Shown: piece after piece, positions 47,131 to 56,102 of the stretch
How positions within the stretch are numbered: position 1 is the stretch's first letter
How the letters are laid out: every line of letters starts with the position of its first letter
Source: Enterococcus sp. BWR-S5
GTDB lineage: Bacteria > Bacillota > Bacilli > Lactobacillales > Enterococcaceae
Reading direction: 5' to 3'
Length of the DNA: 64,000 nt
Assembly: GCF_016745255.1 (NCBI RefSeq)
Contig: NZ_JADOEQ010000013.1
Location: forward strand, 1 to 64,000
Made by a program: the position numbers and the translations under genes
Notes under the pieces: generated by a model
Told to the model about the DNA's origin: nothing
Database searches by the model: none
Seen by the model: the letters and a program-made list of their open reading frames with translations, nothing else

Positions 47131-47159
47131 TTGCAAGTCTTGAAAAAGTAAGCTAGAAT
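47131..47159 (+). promoter_or_regulatory. gntR promoter
   Basis: TTGCAA (47131-47136), 17-bp spacer, TAGAAT (47154-47159). CATCAGA (47165-47171), part of the motif seen at the uxuA promoter, lies at the predicted start site, suggesting autoregulation. Confidence 0.6.
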
Positions 47160-47187
47160 AGATTCATCAGACAAGTGAGGGATTATT

Positions 47188-47886
47188 ATGGGAAACATTG
47201 GAAAAAAACTGCCGGAGCAGGTGGCAGATACAATTATTGAATACATACATGAGCACGACTTACAAGTCGGTGACCGTTTGCCAAATGAATATGACTTGGC
47301 AAAAGAACTGAATGTCGGGCGTAGCACAATACGAGAAGCTGTTCGTTCACTCGCTTCCCGCAACGTGCTGGAGGTCAGACAAGGTGCCGGCACCTTCATC
47401 AGTAAGAAACGAGGAATCGCTGACGATCCTCTTGGTTTTGGACTTGTAAAAGATACCCTCAAGCTTACTAAAGATTTGTTTGAGATTCGATATATCCTCG
47501 AACCACGTGTAGCAGCATTAGCAGCTACCAACGCAACCGATGAGGAGATTCAAGCCATCGATCAGGTCCGGCTCGCTATCGAAGAAGCCATGGATACAGA
47601 CACTCAGCTTCAATTAAATCTGGATGTTGAGTTCCATTCTCTAATAGCCAAAGCCAGCAATAACGTGGCTATGCATCATTTAATTCCCGTTATCAACGAA
47701 TCAATGTTTCTTTATAACGACCGCTATACAAACCAGCGGGTCAAAGAAGAAACCCTTTTGCTTCACCGAGAAATCGTCGAAGCCATCAAAAAGCATGATA
47801 GCAACGCGGCTTTCGATGCCATGACGGTGCATATGGCCTATAACAGAATGAACCTAAATCAATTTGAGCGAAGTGAAAATGAATAA
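47188..47886 (+). CDS. FadR-subfamily GntR transcriptional regulator
   Basis: The 232-residue protein has an N-terminal winged helix (PNEYDLAKELNVGRSTIREA) and a C-terminal FCD ligand domain with conserved Asp/His metal-binding pattern (FEIRYILEPRVAALAA, LNLDVEFHSLIAKAS, TVHMAYNR). This is the UxuR/ExuR-type architecture that senses sugar acids. It precedes uxuA on the same strand, separated by a terminator, and probably represses the downstream operon. Confidence 0.87.
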   Translation: MGNIGKKLPEQVADTIIEYIHEHDLQVGDRLPNEYDLAKELNVGRSTIREAVRSLASRNVLEVRQGAGTFISKKRGIADDPLGFGLVKDTLKLTKDLFEIRYILEPRVAALAATNATDEEIQAIDQVRLAIEEAMDTDTQLQLNLDVEFHSLIAKASNNVAMHHLIPVINESMFLYNDRYTNQRVKEETLLLHREIVEAIKKHDSNAAFDAMTVHMAYNRMNLNQFERSENE

Positions 47887-47893
47887 ACTGCTA

Positions 47894-47938
47894 CAAAAAA
47901 CGACCTGAGAAACGTATCTTTTCTCAGGTCGTTTTTTA
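47894..47938 (+). terminator. Terminator of gntR
   Basis: AAAAAACGACCTGAGAAA and its complement with a short loop, then a T tract; isolates gntR from the uxuA transcript. Confidence 0.8.
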
Positions 47939-47999
47939 TAGTTTTTTCACACACCCTCTCTAATTTTATGCTAAACCACAAAAAAGTAACCGTTTTCTA

Positions 48000-48028
48000 T
48001 TGACAAGTCATCAGATGTATTTTATATT
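48000..48028 (+). promoter_or_regulatory. uxuA operon promoter with GntR operators
   Basis: TTGACA (48000-48005), 17-bp spacer, TATATT (48023-48028). CATCAGATG occurs at 48009-48017, in the spacer, and again at 48034-48042, at the predicted start. CATC/GATG is palindromic and the placement is typical of a repressor. Confidence 0.7.
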
Positions 48029-48063
48029 AAAATCATCAGATGACTATGAAAGGAGTTCATACA

Positions 48064-49101
48064 ATGAAATTCAGCTTTAGATGGTACGGTTCAACCGACC
48101 CAATTCCACTGTCATACATTCGACAAATCCCTAATATGACTGGAATCGTCAGCGCAGTATACTCTGTACCAGTAGGCGAGCTATGGCCTGAGAAAGATAT
48201 TCAGTCACTAAAAATGGAGGTTGAAGCAAATGGGATGCTGTTTGAAGTCGTCGAAAGTGTTCCTATACACGAAGATATTAAGCTTGGAAAACCCAGCCGA
48301 GCAAAATATATCGAAAATTACAAGGAAAACATCAGACGACTGGGCAAAGCCGGAGTAACCACAATATGTTACAACTTCATGCCCGTTTTCGACTGGACTC
48401 GAACAGATTTAAACTTTATCAATCAGGATTCTTCCTCGTCTCTTGCATTAAACCTAAAGGAAATTGCCTCACTCGATCCCTTAACAGGAGATTTTTCACT
48501 TCCCGGTTGGGATGAATCTTACTCAAAGGATGAGCTAAGTGAATTGTTTGCAGCTTATCAGTCGGTTACTGCGGAGGATCTTTGGGACAATCTAGGCTAT
48601 TTTCTTAATGAAATTATTCCAGTTGCAGAAGAGGTGGGAATCAATATGGCCATCCATCCAGATGACCCTCCCTACCCTATTTTCGGCTTACCTAGAATCA
48701 TCACAAATGACGAGGCTTTCCAACGACTGTTTGCCCTCAATTCCAGTCCGGCTAACGGAGTAACCTTCTGCACAGGATCATTAGGTGCAAGAATCGACAA
48801 TGATATCTATACGATGCTTGAAGATTACTTAAAGAAGGGACGCGTCCACTTCATGCATACTCGAAATATTCTGCTTCATGAGGACAACAGCTTTGAAGAA
48901 ACCGCACACATGTCTGCTTACGGTTCGGTTGATATGGTCAGGGTGTTATCACTGTTGAAACGCTACAACTATGAGGGGTATTTAAGACCTGACCACGGCA
49001 GAATGATTTGGGGTGAGCAAGGAAGACCAGGATACGGATTATACGATCGAGCACTTGGCGCAAGTTATTTGAACGGCATTTGGGAAGCTTTACAATACTA
49101 A
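48064..49101 (+). CDS. uxuA: D-mannonate dehydratase
   Basis: The enzyme (about 345 residues) has the UxuA TIM-barrel features: MKFSFRWYG at the start, CYNFMPVFDWTRTDL, MAIHPDDPPYPIFGLPRI, FCTGSLGARIDND, FMHTRNI and LRPDHGRMIWGE. It dehydrates mannonate to 2-keto-3-deoxygluconate using a divalent metal. Start at 48064 chosen for AAAGGAG at 8 nt. KDG kinase and KDPG aldolase genes are not in the window, so its product would be finished elsewhere. First gene of the operon. Confidence 0.88.
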   Translation: MKFSFRWYGSTDPIPLSYIRQIPNMTGIVSAVYSVPVGELWPEKDIQSLKMEVEANGMLFEVVESVPIHEDIKLGKPSRAKYIENYKENIRRLGKAGVTTICYNFMPVFDWTRTDLNFINQDSSSSLALNLKEIASLDPLTGDFSLPGWDESYSKDELSELFAAYQSVTAEDLWDNLGYFLNEIIPVAEEVGINMAIHPDDPPYPIFGLPRIITNDEAFQRLFALNSSPANGVTFCTGSLGARIDNDIYTMLEDYLKKGRVHFMHTRNILLHEDNSFEETAHMSAYGSVDMVRVLSLLKRYNYEGYLRPDHGRMIWGEQGRPGYGLYDRALGASYLNGIWEALQY

Positions 49102-49114
49102 GGAGGATTTACTA

Positions 49115-50428
49115 ATGGAAAATCGAAGTTTTATGGACAAGTTTGCTGACGTCTTGGGGAATGTTGCAACAAAGATTAACAGCCTCCGCTACATTAAGGT
49201 CATCAAAGAAGCATTTGCTGCATTGATACCAGTCATCATCACCGGCGCTTTTGGAACCTTGTTTTCCGCTATGGTTTTCGACACAGAAAATGGTCTGGCA
49301 CAGCTTGGACCACTTGAATTTTTAGGTGCGCTAAAACCGATTGCAAACAGTATTTCTTATGTGACACTCAGCTTTTTGACTATTTACGCCGTCTTCCTAA
49401 TAGGAATTGAGCTGGCAAAGCTAAATCAGGTAAAGGGTGTTTTTCCCGGTATTATTGCTGTTATGTCTTATCTATCAGTCAACCCAACTACCTATGAATT
49501 TCTCTTTGAAGAAAAAGCAGTGATTGCTGAAAATGTGCTGGCTAAACAGTTTACAGATACCAAAGGTTTATTCTTAGGAATGTTTATCGCCATTTTATCT
49601 ATCGAGCTATACTGTTGGCTTGGTAAGCAGGACAAGCTAAAATTAAAAATGCCGGATACTGTGCCGACAAACGTTTCCGCAAGCTTTTCCGCTCTATTCC
49701 CAACCGTCTTGACTGTCTCAGCGATTGCGACACTTGGATTTGCTGTCAAAGCGCTGACAGGGATGTACATGTACGATATTATCTATAATCTCGTTCAAAA
49801 ACCATTGGAAAATGTCGTCCAAGGATTACCAGGTATTCTATTGCTAATGTTCATCGCACAGGTCTTCTGGGTCATTGGTATTCACGGAAATCAGATGGTT
49901 AAGCCAGTCAGAGAACCCTTGTTACTGGCAGCAATCGCAGTTAATACAGAAGCATTTGAAGCTGGAAAAGAAATCCCAAACATTATTACTATGCCTTTCT
50001 GGGATATGTATATGAGTATGGGCGGCTCCGGTGTGACAATCGGTCTGTTAATTGCTATCTTCTTAGTAGGTAAGCGTGATGACATGAAGGAAATTGCTAA
50101 GCTTTCAGCAGCTCCCGGTATTTTCAATATTAATGAGCCGGTGATTTTCGGCATGCCGATCATGTTGAACCCAATTCTTGCCATTCCATTTATCCTGACA
50201 CCATTAGTTACCGGAACAATTGGGTATGTTGCTACTTATTTCGGTTTCGCTGCTAAAGCAGTCGTAATGGTCCCTTGGCCAATGCCACCGCTGGTTAACG
50301 GCTATTTGGCTACTGCCGGAGATTTTGGAGCAGTCATTACACAGTTCGTTTGTATTATCGTTTCAGTGTTGATTTATCTGCCATTCGTAAAAGTATCGAA
50401 TCGTCAACAATTGGAAACAGCTAAATAA
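49115..50428 (+). CDS. PTS EIIC component, cellobiose/lactose (CelB/ChbC) family
   Basis: The 437-residue membrane protein has about ten helices and the EIIC signatures of the Lac family: ALIPVIITGAFGTLF, WVIGIHGNQMVKPVREPLLL (split when cited) and FNINEPVIFGMPIMLNP. It imports and phosphorylates a beta-linked disaccharide. No EIIA or EIIB gene is present in the cluster, so it must borrow them from another PTS. GGAGG ribosome site 13 bp after uxuA. Confidence 0.87.
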   Translation: MENRSFMDKFADVLGNVATKINSLRYIKVIKEAFAALIPVIITGAFGTLFSAMVFDTENGLAQLGPLEFLGALKPIANSISYVTLSFLTIYAVFLIGIELAKLNQVKGVFPGIIAVMSYLSVNPTTYEFLFEEKAVIAENVLAKQFTDTKGLFLGMFIAILSIELYCWLGKQDKLKLKMPDTVPTNVSASFSALFPTVLTVSAIATLGFAVKALTGMYMYDIIYNLVQKPLENVVQGLPGILLLMFIAQVFWVIGIHGNQMVKPVREPLLLAAIAVNTEAFEAGKEIPNIITMPFWDMYMSMGGSGVTIGLLIAIFLVGKRDDMKEIAKLSAAPGIFNINEPVIFGMPIMLNPILAIPFILTPLVTGTIGYVATYFGFAAKAVVMVPWPMPPLVNGYLATAGDFGAVITQFVCIIVSVLIYLPFVKVSNRQQLETAK

Positions 50429-50451
50429 AATTCTCTTTTGGAGGTAAAATT

Positions 50452-51855
50452 ATGAACATCATGATTCCTGAAAATTTCGTTATCGGTGCCGCTTCTTCCG
50501 CGTGGCAGACTGAAGGTTGGAAAGGAAAGAAGGACAATCAGGACTCTTTCCTCGATCTTTGGTACAAGAATGAAACCTTTGTCTGGCATGACGGCTACGG
50601 GCCCGATACAGCGACAAATTTTATGGAAAATTATCAAACAGACATTGAGTTGATGAAGGAAATTAAACTAACCCACTATCGAACATCAATTAACTGGGCA
50701 CGCTTTTTTACAGACCATGAAAAACTGATTGTTGATGAAGACTACGCCGCACACATTGATGCAGTTATTGACGGCCTGCTGGAAGCCGGCGTAGAACCTA
50801 TGCTCTGCCTTGAGCATTACGAAGTCCCTGCTGTTCTATTGGAAAAATATGATGGCTGGAGCTCAAAAGAAGTTGTGGCGCTCTATATCAGTTATGCTGA
50901 AATCGTTTTTTCACGCTATGCTGATCGAGTTCATTACTGGTTTACCTTTAATGAACCCATTGTCTCTCAAACACGTTGCTACTTAGATGCTATACGCTGG
51001 CCTCACGAACAGGATACGAAGAAATGGATGACTTGGAACTATCACAAAGCGTTGGCTACTGCCAAAGCAGTCAAACTATTCCATGAAAAAGCATACAACG
51101 GACGAATCGGCTGTATTCTAAATCCTGAAATGGTTTATGCTCGTTCAAGTGCAGCCCACGATCAGAAAGCCGCACATATGTATGATCTGTTTTTCAATAA
51201 AGTCTTTTTTGATCCGATGATTCTTGGTGAATATCCTAAAGAATTACTTGATTTATGTCGTACACATGGTATCATGTTTCCATCAACAGAAGAGGAATTG
51301 GCAATCATTAAAAATAATACTGTCGATTTTCTCGGAATCAATCAGTATTATCCAAAACGAGTTCGCGCGCCACGTTATCAATGGAACGGGGAAACACCCT
51401 TCCATCCGGAAATGTTCTATGAAAACTTCGAGCTTCCCGGCAGAAAAATGAACAACTCGCGCGGCTGGGAGATATATCCTAAGGTGATGTATGATATGGC
51501 TGTCTACCTAAAGGAGAATTATGGTAATATCCCATGGCTGGTCACTGAAAATGGGATGGGACGCGAGCAAGAAGAACAATATATCGATGAAAGCGGTCAG
51601 GTACAGGATGACTATCGCATTGATTTCATTTCACAGCATTTGGCTTGGCTGCTTCGGGCAGTGGAAGAAGGCGCAAACTGTGAAGGATACATGCTTTGGG
51701 CATTTACCGACTGCGTTTCGCCAATGAATGCTTTCAAAAACCGTTACGGTCTGGTCAGAATCGAGCTAGATGAGAAACGAACCAGAAGCCTAAAGAAATC
51801 AGGGTACTGGTACAAGCAATTGATTACAGATAGACAATTGATACTTCCACAATAA
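50452..51855 (+). CDS. GH1 6-phospho-beta-glucosidase family enzyme
   Basis: The 467-residue TIM-barrel enzyme has the acid/base motif FNEP with Glu168 and nucleophile motif TENG with Glu366. Near the C-terminus, DCVSPMNAFKNRYG retains a Ser-Lys-Tyr pattern of phospho-glycosidases (one residue shorter than usual) and lacks the EW pair of non-phospho members. LEHYEVP replaces the usual HFDxP motif. It should cleave the PTS-imported phosphodisaccharide. It lies between the EIIC gene and gluconate-processing genes. Confidence 0.83.
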   Translation: MNIMIPENFVIGAASSAWQTEGWKGKKDNQDSFLDLWYKNETFVWHDGYGPDTATNFMENYQTDIELMKEIKLTHYRTSINWARFFTDHEKLIVDEDYAAHIDAVIDGLLEAGVEPMLCLEHYEVPAVLLEKYDGWSSKEVVALYISYAEIVFSRYADRVHYWFTFNEPIVSQTRCYLDAIRWPHEQDTKKWMTWNYHKALATAKAVKLFHEKAYNGRIGCILNPEMVYARSSAAHDQKAAHMYDLFFNKVFFDPMILGEYPKELLDLCRTHGIMFPSTEEELAIIKNNTVDFLGINQYYPKRVRAPRYQWNGETPFHPEMFYENFELPGRKMNNSRGWEIYPKVMYDMAVYLKENYGNIPWLVTENGMGREQEEQYIDESGQVQDDYRIDFISQHLAWLLRAVEEGANCEGYMLWAFTDCVSPMNAFKNRYGLVRIELDEKRTRSLKKSGYWYKQLITDRQLILPQ

Positions 51856-51873
51856 CCAATCGCTTCATAACGT

Positions 51874-51937
51874 TACTCTCCTTACTCAAACGGACTTCTA
51901 GCAACCACAAATGAAGTCAACCTGATTAAGGAGAGTA
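51874..51937 (+). promoter_or_regulatory. Hairpin between the GH1 and 6PGDH genes
   Basis: TACTCTCCTTA (51874-51884) pairs exactly with TAAGGAGAGTA (51927-51937); a second inner stem pairs GACTTC and GAAGTC. Followed by TTTT. A partial terminator or processing site is likely. Confidence 0.5.
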
Positions 51938-51980
51938 TTTTAACTGATAGAAGACTACCATGGACAGGAGAGTACACCAC

Positions 51981-52892
51981 ATGAATATCGAATTGATCGG
52001 CTTAGGTAAAATGGGGATGGGAATTCTAAAAAATTTATCGAAAAAAAGGAAATATACGATTCACTGCATGGACATTAACGAAAAACTAAAAGCTCCTGCT
52101 GAGGAAACAGGCGCTGTGTTCTTCCCTACTCTTTCTGAGCTTTTGAACACAAGAAAAGCAGAAGCTCGCGTCGTCTGGCTAATGCTTCCCGCCGGAGAGC
52201 TAACCAATCAGACAATTAGCGACTGCCTCGCCTTTCTAAAAAAAGGAGATACGCTTATCGATGCCGGTAACTCAAAATACACAGATAGCAAAAAAAATGA
52301 GCAGCTATGCAGTGAACAAGGTGTTCACTTTTTTGATGTCGGTACCTCAGGTGGTGTAGATGGCGCAACAAACGGCGCCTGCATGATGATAGGCGGTTCC
52401 TCAGAGCATTATGCAGCTATCGAACCGTTATTCAAAGACCTTTGTGTAGCAGACGGTGTACTGTACTGTGGTCCGGCCGGCAGCGGTCATTATTTGAAGA
52501 TGATTCATAATGGCATTGAATACGGTATGATGCAGTCAATCGCTGAAGGCTTCGATATTCTTGCTCACGCTCCTTATGACTACGATTTGGAAGCAGCAGC
52601 GAAAGTATTCAATCATGGATCAGTGATTCGCAGCTGGCTGATGGAGCTGACAGAAAATATTTTCCGCGCGCCCGAGCAGCTAGATACAATCGAAGGGGTC
52701 ATCCCCTCCTCAGGCGAAGGTCAGTGGACCATTGAAGAAGCCTTGAGTCTGAAAATAGCAGCGCCCGTCATCACGCAGTCACTTCTTTTCCGTTATTCTT
52801 CTGAAAGTAAGGATCGAACTGCCGAGAAGGTCGTTGCTCTATTACGCAATCAGTTTGGCGGTCACGCAGCAGTGAAGGAGGCTGTCAAATGA
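51981..52892 (+). CDS. NAD-type 6-phosphogluconate dehydrogenase (YqeC-like, short form)
   Basis: The approximately 303-residue protein starts with the Rossmann motif IGLGKMGMGI and has DAGNSKYTDSK, GTSGGVDGATNGACMM and GHYLKMIHNGIEYGMMQ, typical of the 6PGDH active site. The short length fits the single-domain-type, NAD-linked family rather than the 470-residue enzyme. It converts 6-phosphogluconate to ribulose 5-phosphate. Start at 51981 is preferred because of AGGAGAG upstream. Its end overlaps gluconokinase by 4 bp. Confidence 0.85.
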   Translation: MNIELIGLGKMGMGILKNLSKKRKYTIHCMDINEKLKAPAEETGAVFFPTLSELLNTRKAEARVVWLMLPAGELTNQTISDCLAFLKKGDTLIDAGNSKYTDSKKNEQLCSEQGVHFFDVGTSGGVDGATNGACMMIGGSSEHYAAIEPLFKDLCVADGVLYCGPAGSGHYLKMIHNGIEYGMMQSIAEGFDILAHAPYDYDLEAAAKVFNHGSVIRSWLMELTENIFRAPEQLDTIEGVIPSSGEGQWTIEEALSLKIAAPVITQSLLFRYSSESKDRTAEKVVALLRNQFGGHAAVKEAVK

Positions 52893-54313
52893 CTTCCGGG
52901 ACAACAGTAACCATTGATGTTGGAACAACAGCAATCAAGCTGTTTCTCTATCAAGCGAAACAAGTGATTCATCAGCAGGAAATCCAGCTTACCACCTATT
53001 CAGAAACAAACGGAAAATCTTATCAGAAGCCCGACGAGCTGCTTAACAGCTTGCGTACCGGTTTGCAGGCACTACTTCAACAGACGGCAAGCCCCATTGA
53101 CTATATTGCTGTAAGCACAGCGATGCACAGTTTACTTCCCGTTTTTGAACATGGGTACGGTGAAATCCTGATATGGTCTGATAAACAGGCAGCTGATAGT
53201 GTTGCAGCGTTCAAAAAAACAAGCTTCAGTCAACAGGTCTACGAAAAAACAGGTACACCTATTCATTATATGTCGCCATTTTCCAAGCTTTTGTGGATAA
53301 AAGAAGAAGTGCCTTTCTCTCTGCCTGTCAAAAAGTGGATTGGGCTAAAAGAACTGATTACTGACTTCTTTACCGGAGAATACTTGCTGGATTACTCTAC
53401 TGCTTCTGCAACCGGATTATTCAATAGTATAATCATGGACTGGGACGATGAGATTCTCGATTTTTTAAAGATAAAAAGAGAACAACTTCCTCAGCTCGTC
53501 GATACGAATACTATTCTTGATATCAAAGACTATCGAAAAAACGATTTAGGACTACGTAATGAGACAAAGCTTTTGATCGGTGCCAGCGATGGTTGTCTTG
53601 CTGCATTCGCAGGCTATCTGAATACCGGACTTCAAACCAGCATCACATTAGGTACAAGCGGAGCTGTTCGGAAGCTCTCATCAACTCGTCAATTAGATTC
53701 AAAAGGAACCACCTTTTGTTATTATCTAAAAAAGGATCTTTGGGTGTGCGGAGGCCCCTCCAATAACGGCGGTACAGTTTTGGAATGGGTCAGTCGTCTA
53801 TTCTTCGACACTCCCTCTGCCTTGTTTGAGCACTTGGATACTGTACTTGATACTGCGCCCATCGGTTCAAACGGCTTACAGTTTCTACCGTATATCAACG
53901 GAGAGAGAGCTCCGCTATGGGCGCCGCATATCACCGGTACTTTTCAAGGAATCACCACCACTCACGGTCGTTCCGATTTTATTCGGGCAGTAATCGAAGG
54001 CATGCTGCTGAATTTGAAGTTTATTATGGAGACAAACCAAATTTCTGATGAAGAGATATCAATCAACGGTGGTGTTTTTCGTCATACCAAGCTAGCTCAA
54101 TTAGCTGCAGATATCCTAGGGAAGGACTGTCTTCTTTCTATACAGAATGAGCCAGGTTTCGGTCTGCTTGGTTTACTAGATAACAGCTTGGAGCAACACG
54201 CAACACCTTCATTCCAGCTTATTAAGAAGGATGAAGAACGAACGAAATTATATCAACCGATTTATAAAACTTTTGCCGAAAAGGTTGATACCTACAGAGA
54301 TTTCTATCTATAA
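52889..54313 (+). CDS. gntK: FGGY-family gluconokinase
   Basis: The 474-residue kinase begins with the ATPase-fold motif DVGTTAIKLFLY, includes GTSGAVRK and GGPSNNGGTVLEWV, and ends with the second FGGY signature region NGGVFRHTKLAQLAADIL. This type of FGGY kinase phosphorylates gluconate at C6 (B. subtilis GntK family). Its ATG overlaps the 6PGDH stop by 4 bp, so the two steps gluconate to 6-phosphogluconate to ribulose 5-phosphate are coupled. Other sugar substrates of FGGY kinases are possible. Confidence 0.85.
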   Translation: MTSGTTVTIDVGTTAIKLFLYQAKQVIHQQEIQLTTYSETNGKSYQKPDELLNSLRTGLQALLQQTASPIDYIAVSTAMHSLLPVFEHGYGEILIWSDKQAADSVAAFKKTSFSQQVYEKTGTPIHYMSPFSKLLWIKEEVPFSLPVKKWIGLKELITDFFTGEYLLDYSTASATGLFNSIIMDWDDEILDFLKIKREQLPQLVDTNTILDIKDYRKNDLGLRNETKLLIGASDGCLAAFAGYLNTGLQTSITLGTSGAVRKLSSTRQLDSKGTTFCYYLKKDLWVCGGPSNNGGTVLEWVSRLFFDTPSALFEHLDTVLDTAPIGSNGLQFLPYINGERAPLWAPHITGTFQGITTTHGRSDFIRAVIEGMLLNLKFIMETNQISDEEISINGGVFRHTKLAQLAADILGKDCLLSIQNEPGFGLLGLLDNSLEQHATPSFQLIKKDEERTKLYQPIYKTFAEKVDTYRDFYL

Positions 54314-54317
54314 AGAA

Positions 54318-54358
54318 ACAGAAGTATTTGCAGCTAGTTCAAATACTTCTGTTTTTTT
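54318..54358 (+). terminator. Terminator of the aldonate operon
   Basis: ACAGAAGTATTTG and its complement with a 9-nt loop, then TTTTTTT. Confidence 0.85.
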
Positions 54359-54502
54359 GTTATTTCAATACGAGTATTTATTAAAAAAAGGCTAAGTTCA
54401 AACATCCTTCACAGATAATTCCTTTACAAATGATTGTTATTTCTATTACAATTCCCTTGTGCCATTCATTCAATCAAAAACGATAGAAAGGATTGATGTC
54501 TT

Positions 54503-54625
54503 ATGAATAATAGCCACATGCTCTCTTTTGTCTTTGCTGACTACCCCAAATTATTCAGCATTGTTTCACATTGTTCTACACATAGCTTAAACCATTTATT
54601 CATGAATCGAGTGAAGCAACCATGA
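54503..54625 (+). CDS. 40-residue ORF overlapping the Mga-like gene (leader peptide candidate)
   Basis: ATG at 54503 with AAAGGA about 10 nt upstream; the reading frame ends at TGA 54623-54625, which overlaps the next ATG as ATGA. The peptide begins MNNSHMLSFVFADYPKLF and contains many His and Ser but no membrane segment or signal peptide. The downstream gene has no good ribosome site of its own, so translation of this ORF may be required for it. I cannot say if the peptide itself acts. Confidence 0.5.
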   Translation: MNNSHMLSFVFADYPKLFSIVSHCSTHSLNHLFMNRVKQP

Positions 54626-56040
54626 TTTATACGTACATAGAAAAGGGACTGCTGCGCGCTGTTGAATTGGTCGATTTACTGTTAGGCGAAGAATACATCA
54701 GCCAAACAGGTATCTCTTCTACCTTAAACTGCACGCCAATTACGGCAGCAAATGATATCAACTATCTACGTAACACATTACATATAACCGTTCTGGAAAG
54801 TGAAGCCGGCGCGTATCGAATCGATCCATTTACAGAAGGAAATCGTGATGCGATTGGCAGAAAAATCTATTCTCATTCCCTATTTCTTAAAACCTTGTCT
54901 TATTTTTTGATTCCTTCAAAAAAAAGATACATTGAATTTATCGACGAACAATTTATCTCTGTTTCTAAGGGATATCTCCTTCGAGCAACCGTGGAGAAAT
55001 TTTTAAAGGAGCTCGATTTAACCATTTCGGAAAATCAGATTATAGGAAACCAGATTAAGGTTCGTTTCTTAGCTTCAGTTTTAACTAGACAATTCGGACT
55101 GGAACTATTTACCTTCAATCAGGAAATAACCGAGAAAAGCCTAAGAGTTCTGCGTGCTGTAGAACAAGACTTGAACATTCAGTTTTCCAACAGCGAAAAG
55201 AAATTTTTTGACTCTCTGCTTCAAACAACAATTGCCGATAAACTGCCAAAAAGCTGCCTTCATTTTCCAGACGAAACATTGGATTCTATTAACAGCTATC
55301 TGCGACCTAAAAACTTTGAAGAGGCAATCAGAGTCAACTTTTCGGATGTATGGCAAGATAATTTTGAAGAAGAATATCTTTTTTCCATCCTCTCCTTGAT
55401 GATAATTAATACACATGTTTTTGACCAAACTATGCCTTCCGAAACGCTGGCTGCCTACCGAGAAAATTTTCTCAACGACCCCAGCGTCAAGCGATTGACC
55501 GATGGTTTTGAACAGAGCTTTTCAATGAGCCTGACATCCAAAGACTGGTTCTTATCTGCTCTCTTCATATTTTTAAAAGACATTACACTAGAGCTTCATC
55601 CGTTGATTTCAACAGAATACTTACGTGTTGGCAGAGTCAATACTGACCTCTACAGAAAAATTGAACAAATTATTCAACAATGGAATATTTATGGATTGAA
55701 CATCACTGAAAAACACATGAGCGTGCTTTGCTGTCGATTAAGCCCGTTTATTATTAAAAAGCAAGTTTCTACGATTGCTCTAATCTCAGAAAACAACATG
55801 GATAGCCATATTACACAAATGATGTTGAAAGATTTCCTGCCACATACCATCCAATTTTCTGTCTATTCTGATTTCGCAGAAGCCGAAAAAAATACCGTAC
55901 AACCAAGTGAGACACTATTTATCGTGGATAAAAATACCGCATTACCAAAACAACATAATCCGTCGATTCGTTCACTATTTATCGATTTCCCACCTGGAAC
56001 AACTGAACTTCAAAAAATTCTATCCTCTACCTTCCTTTAA
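54622..56040 (+). CDS. Mga-like transcriptional regulator
   Basis: The 472-residue protein has an N-terminal winged-helix DNA-binding region (about 15-60: LLGEEYISQTGISSTLNCTP), central PRD-like helical domains with few conserved His, and a C-terminal EIIB-like fold. The architecture fits Mga/AtxA-like virulence and carbohydrate regulators of Gram-positive cocci. It could sense PTS activity through phosphorylation. Located just downstream of the aldonate operon but with its own transcription after a terminator; its target is unknown. Confidence 0.72.
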   Translation: MIYTYIEKGLLRAVELVDLLLGEEYISQTGISSTLNCTPITAANDINYLRNTLHITVLESEAGAYRIDPFTEGNRDAIGRKIYSHSLFLKTLSYFLIPSKKRYIEFIDEQFISVSKGYLLRATVEKFLKELDLTISENQIIGNQIKVRFLASVLTRQFGLELFTFNQEITEKSLRVLRAVEQDLNIQFSNSEKKFFDSLLQTTIADKLPKSCLHFPDETLDSINSYLRPKNFEEAIRVNFSDVWQDNFEEEYLFSILSLMIINTHVFDQTMPSETLAAYRENFLNDPSVKRLTDGFEQSFSMSLTSKDWFLSALFIFLKDITLELHPLISTEYLRVGRVNTDLYRKIEQIIQQWNIYGLNITEKHMSVLCCRLSPFIIKKQVSTIALISENNMDSHITQMMLKDFLPHTIQFSVYSDFAEAEKNTVQPSETLFIVDKNTALPKQHNPSIRSLFIDFPPGTTELQKILSSTFL

Positions 56041-56045
56041 ACTAT

Positions 56046-56083
56046 CTAAAAAGCTGTTGCGGTCTCCATACCCACAACAGCTT
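56046..56083 (-). terminator. Terminator of the small minus-strand gene
   Basis: AAGCTGTTG...CAACAGCTT hairpin followed on the minus strand by TTTTT; it lies between the convergent Mga-like and small genes. Confidence 0.65.
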
Positions 56084-56102
56084 CTTTCACTTATAAGATT
56101 GA

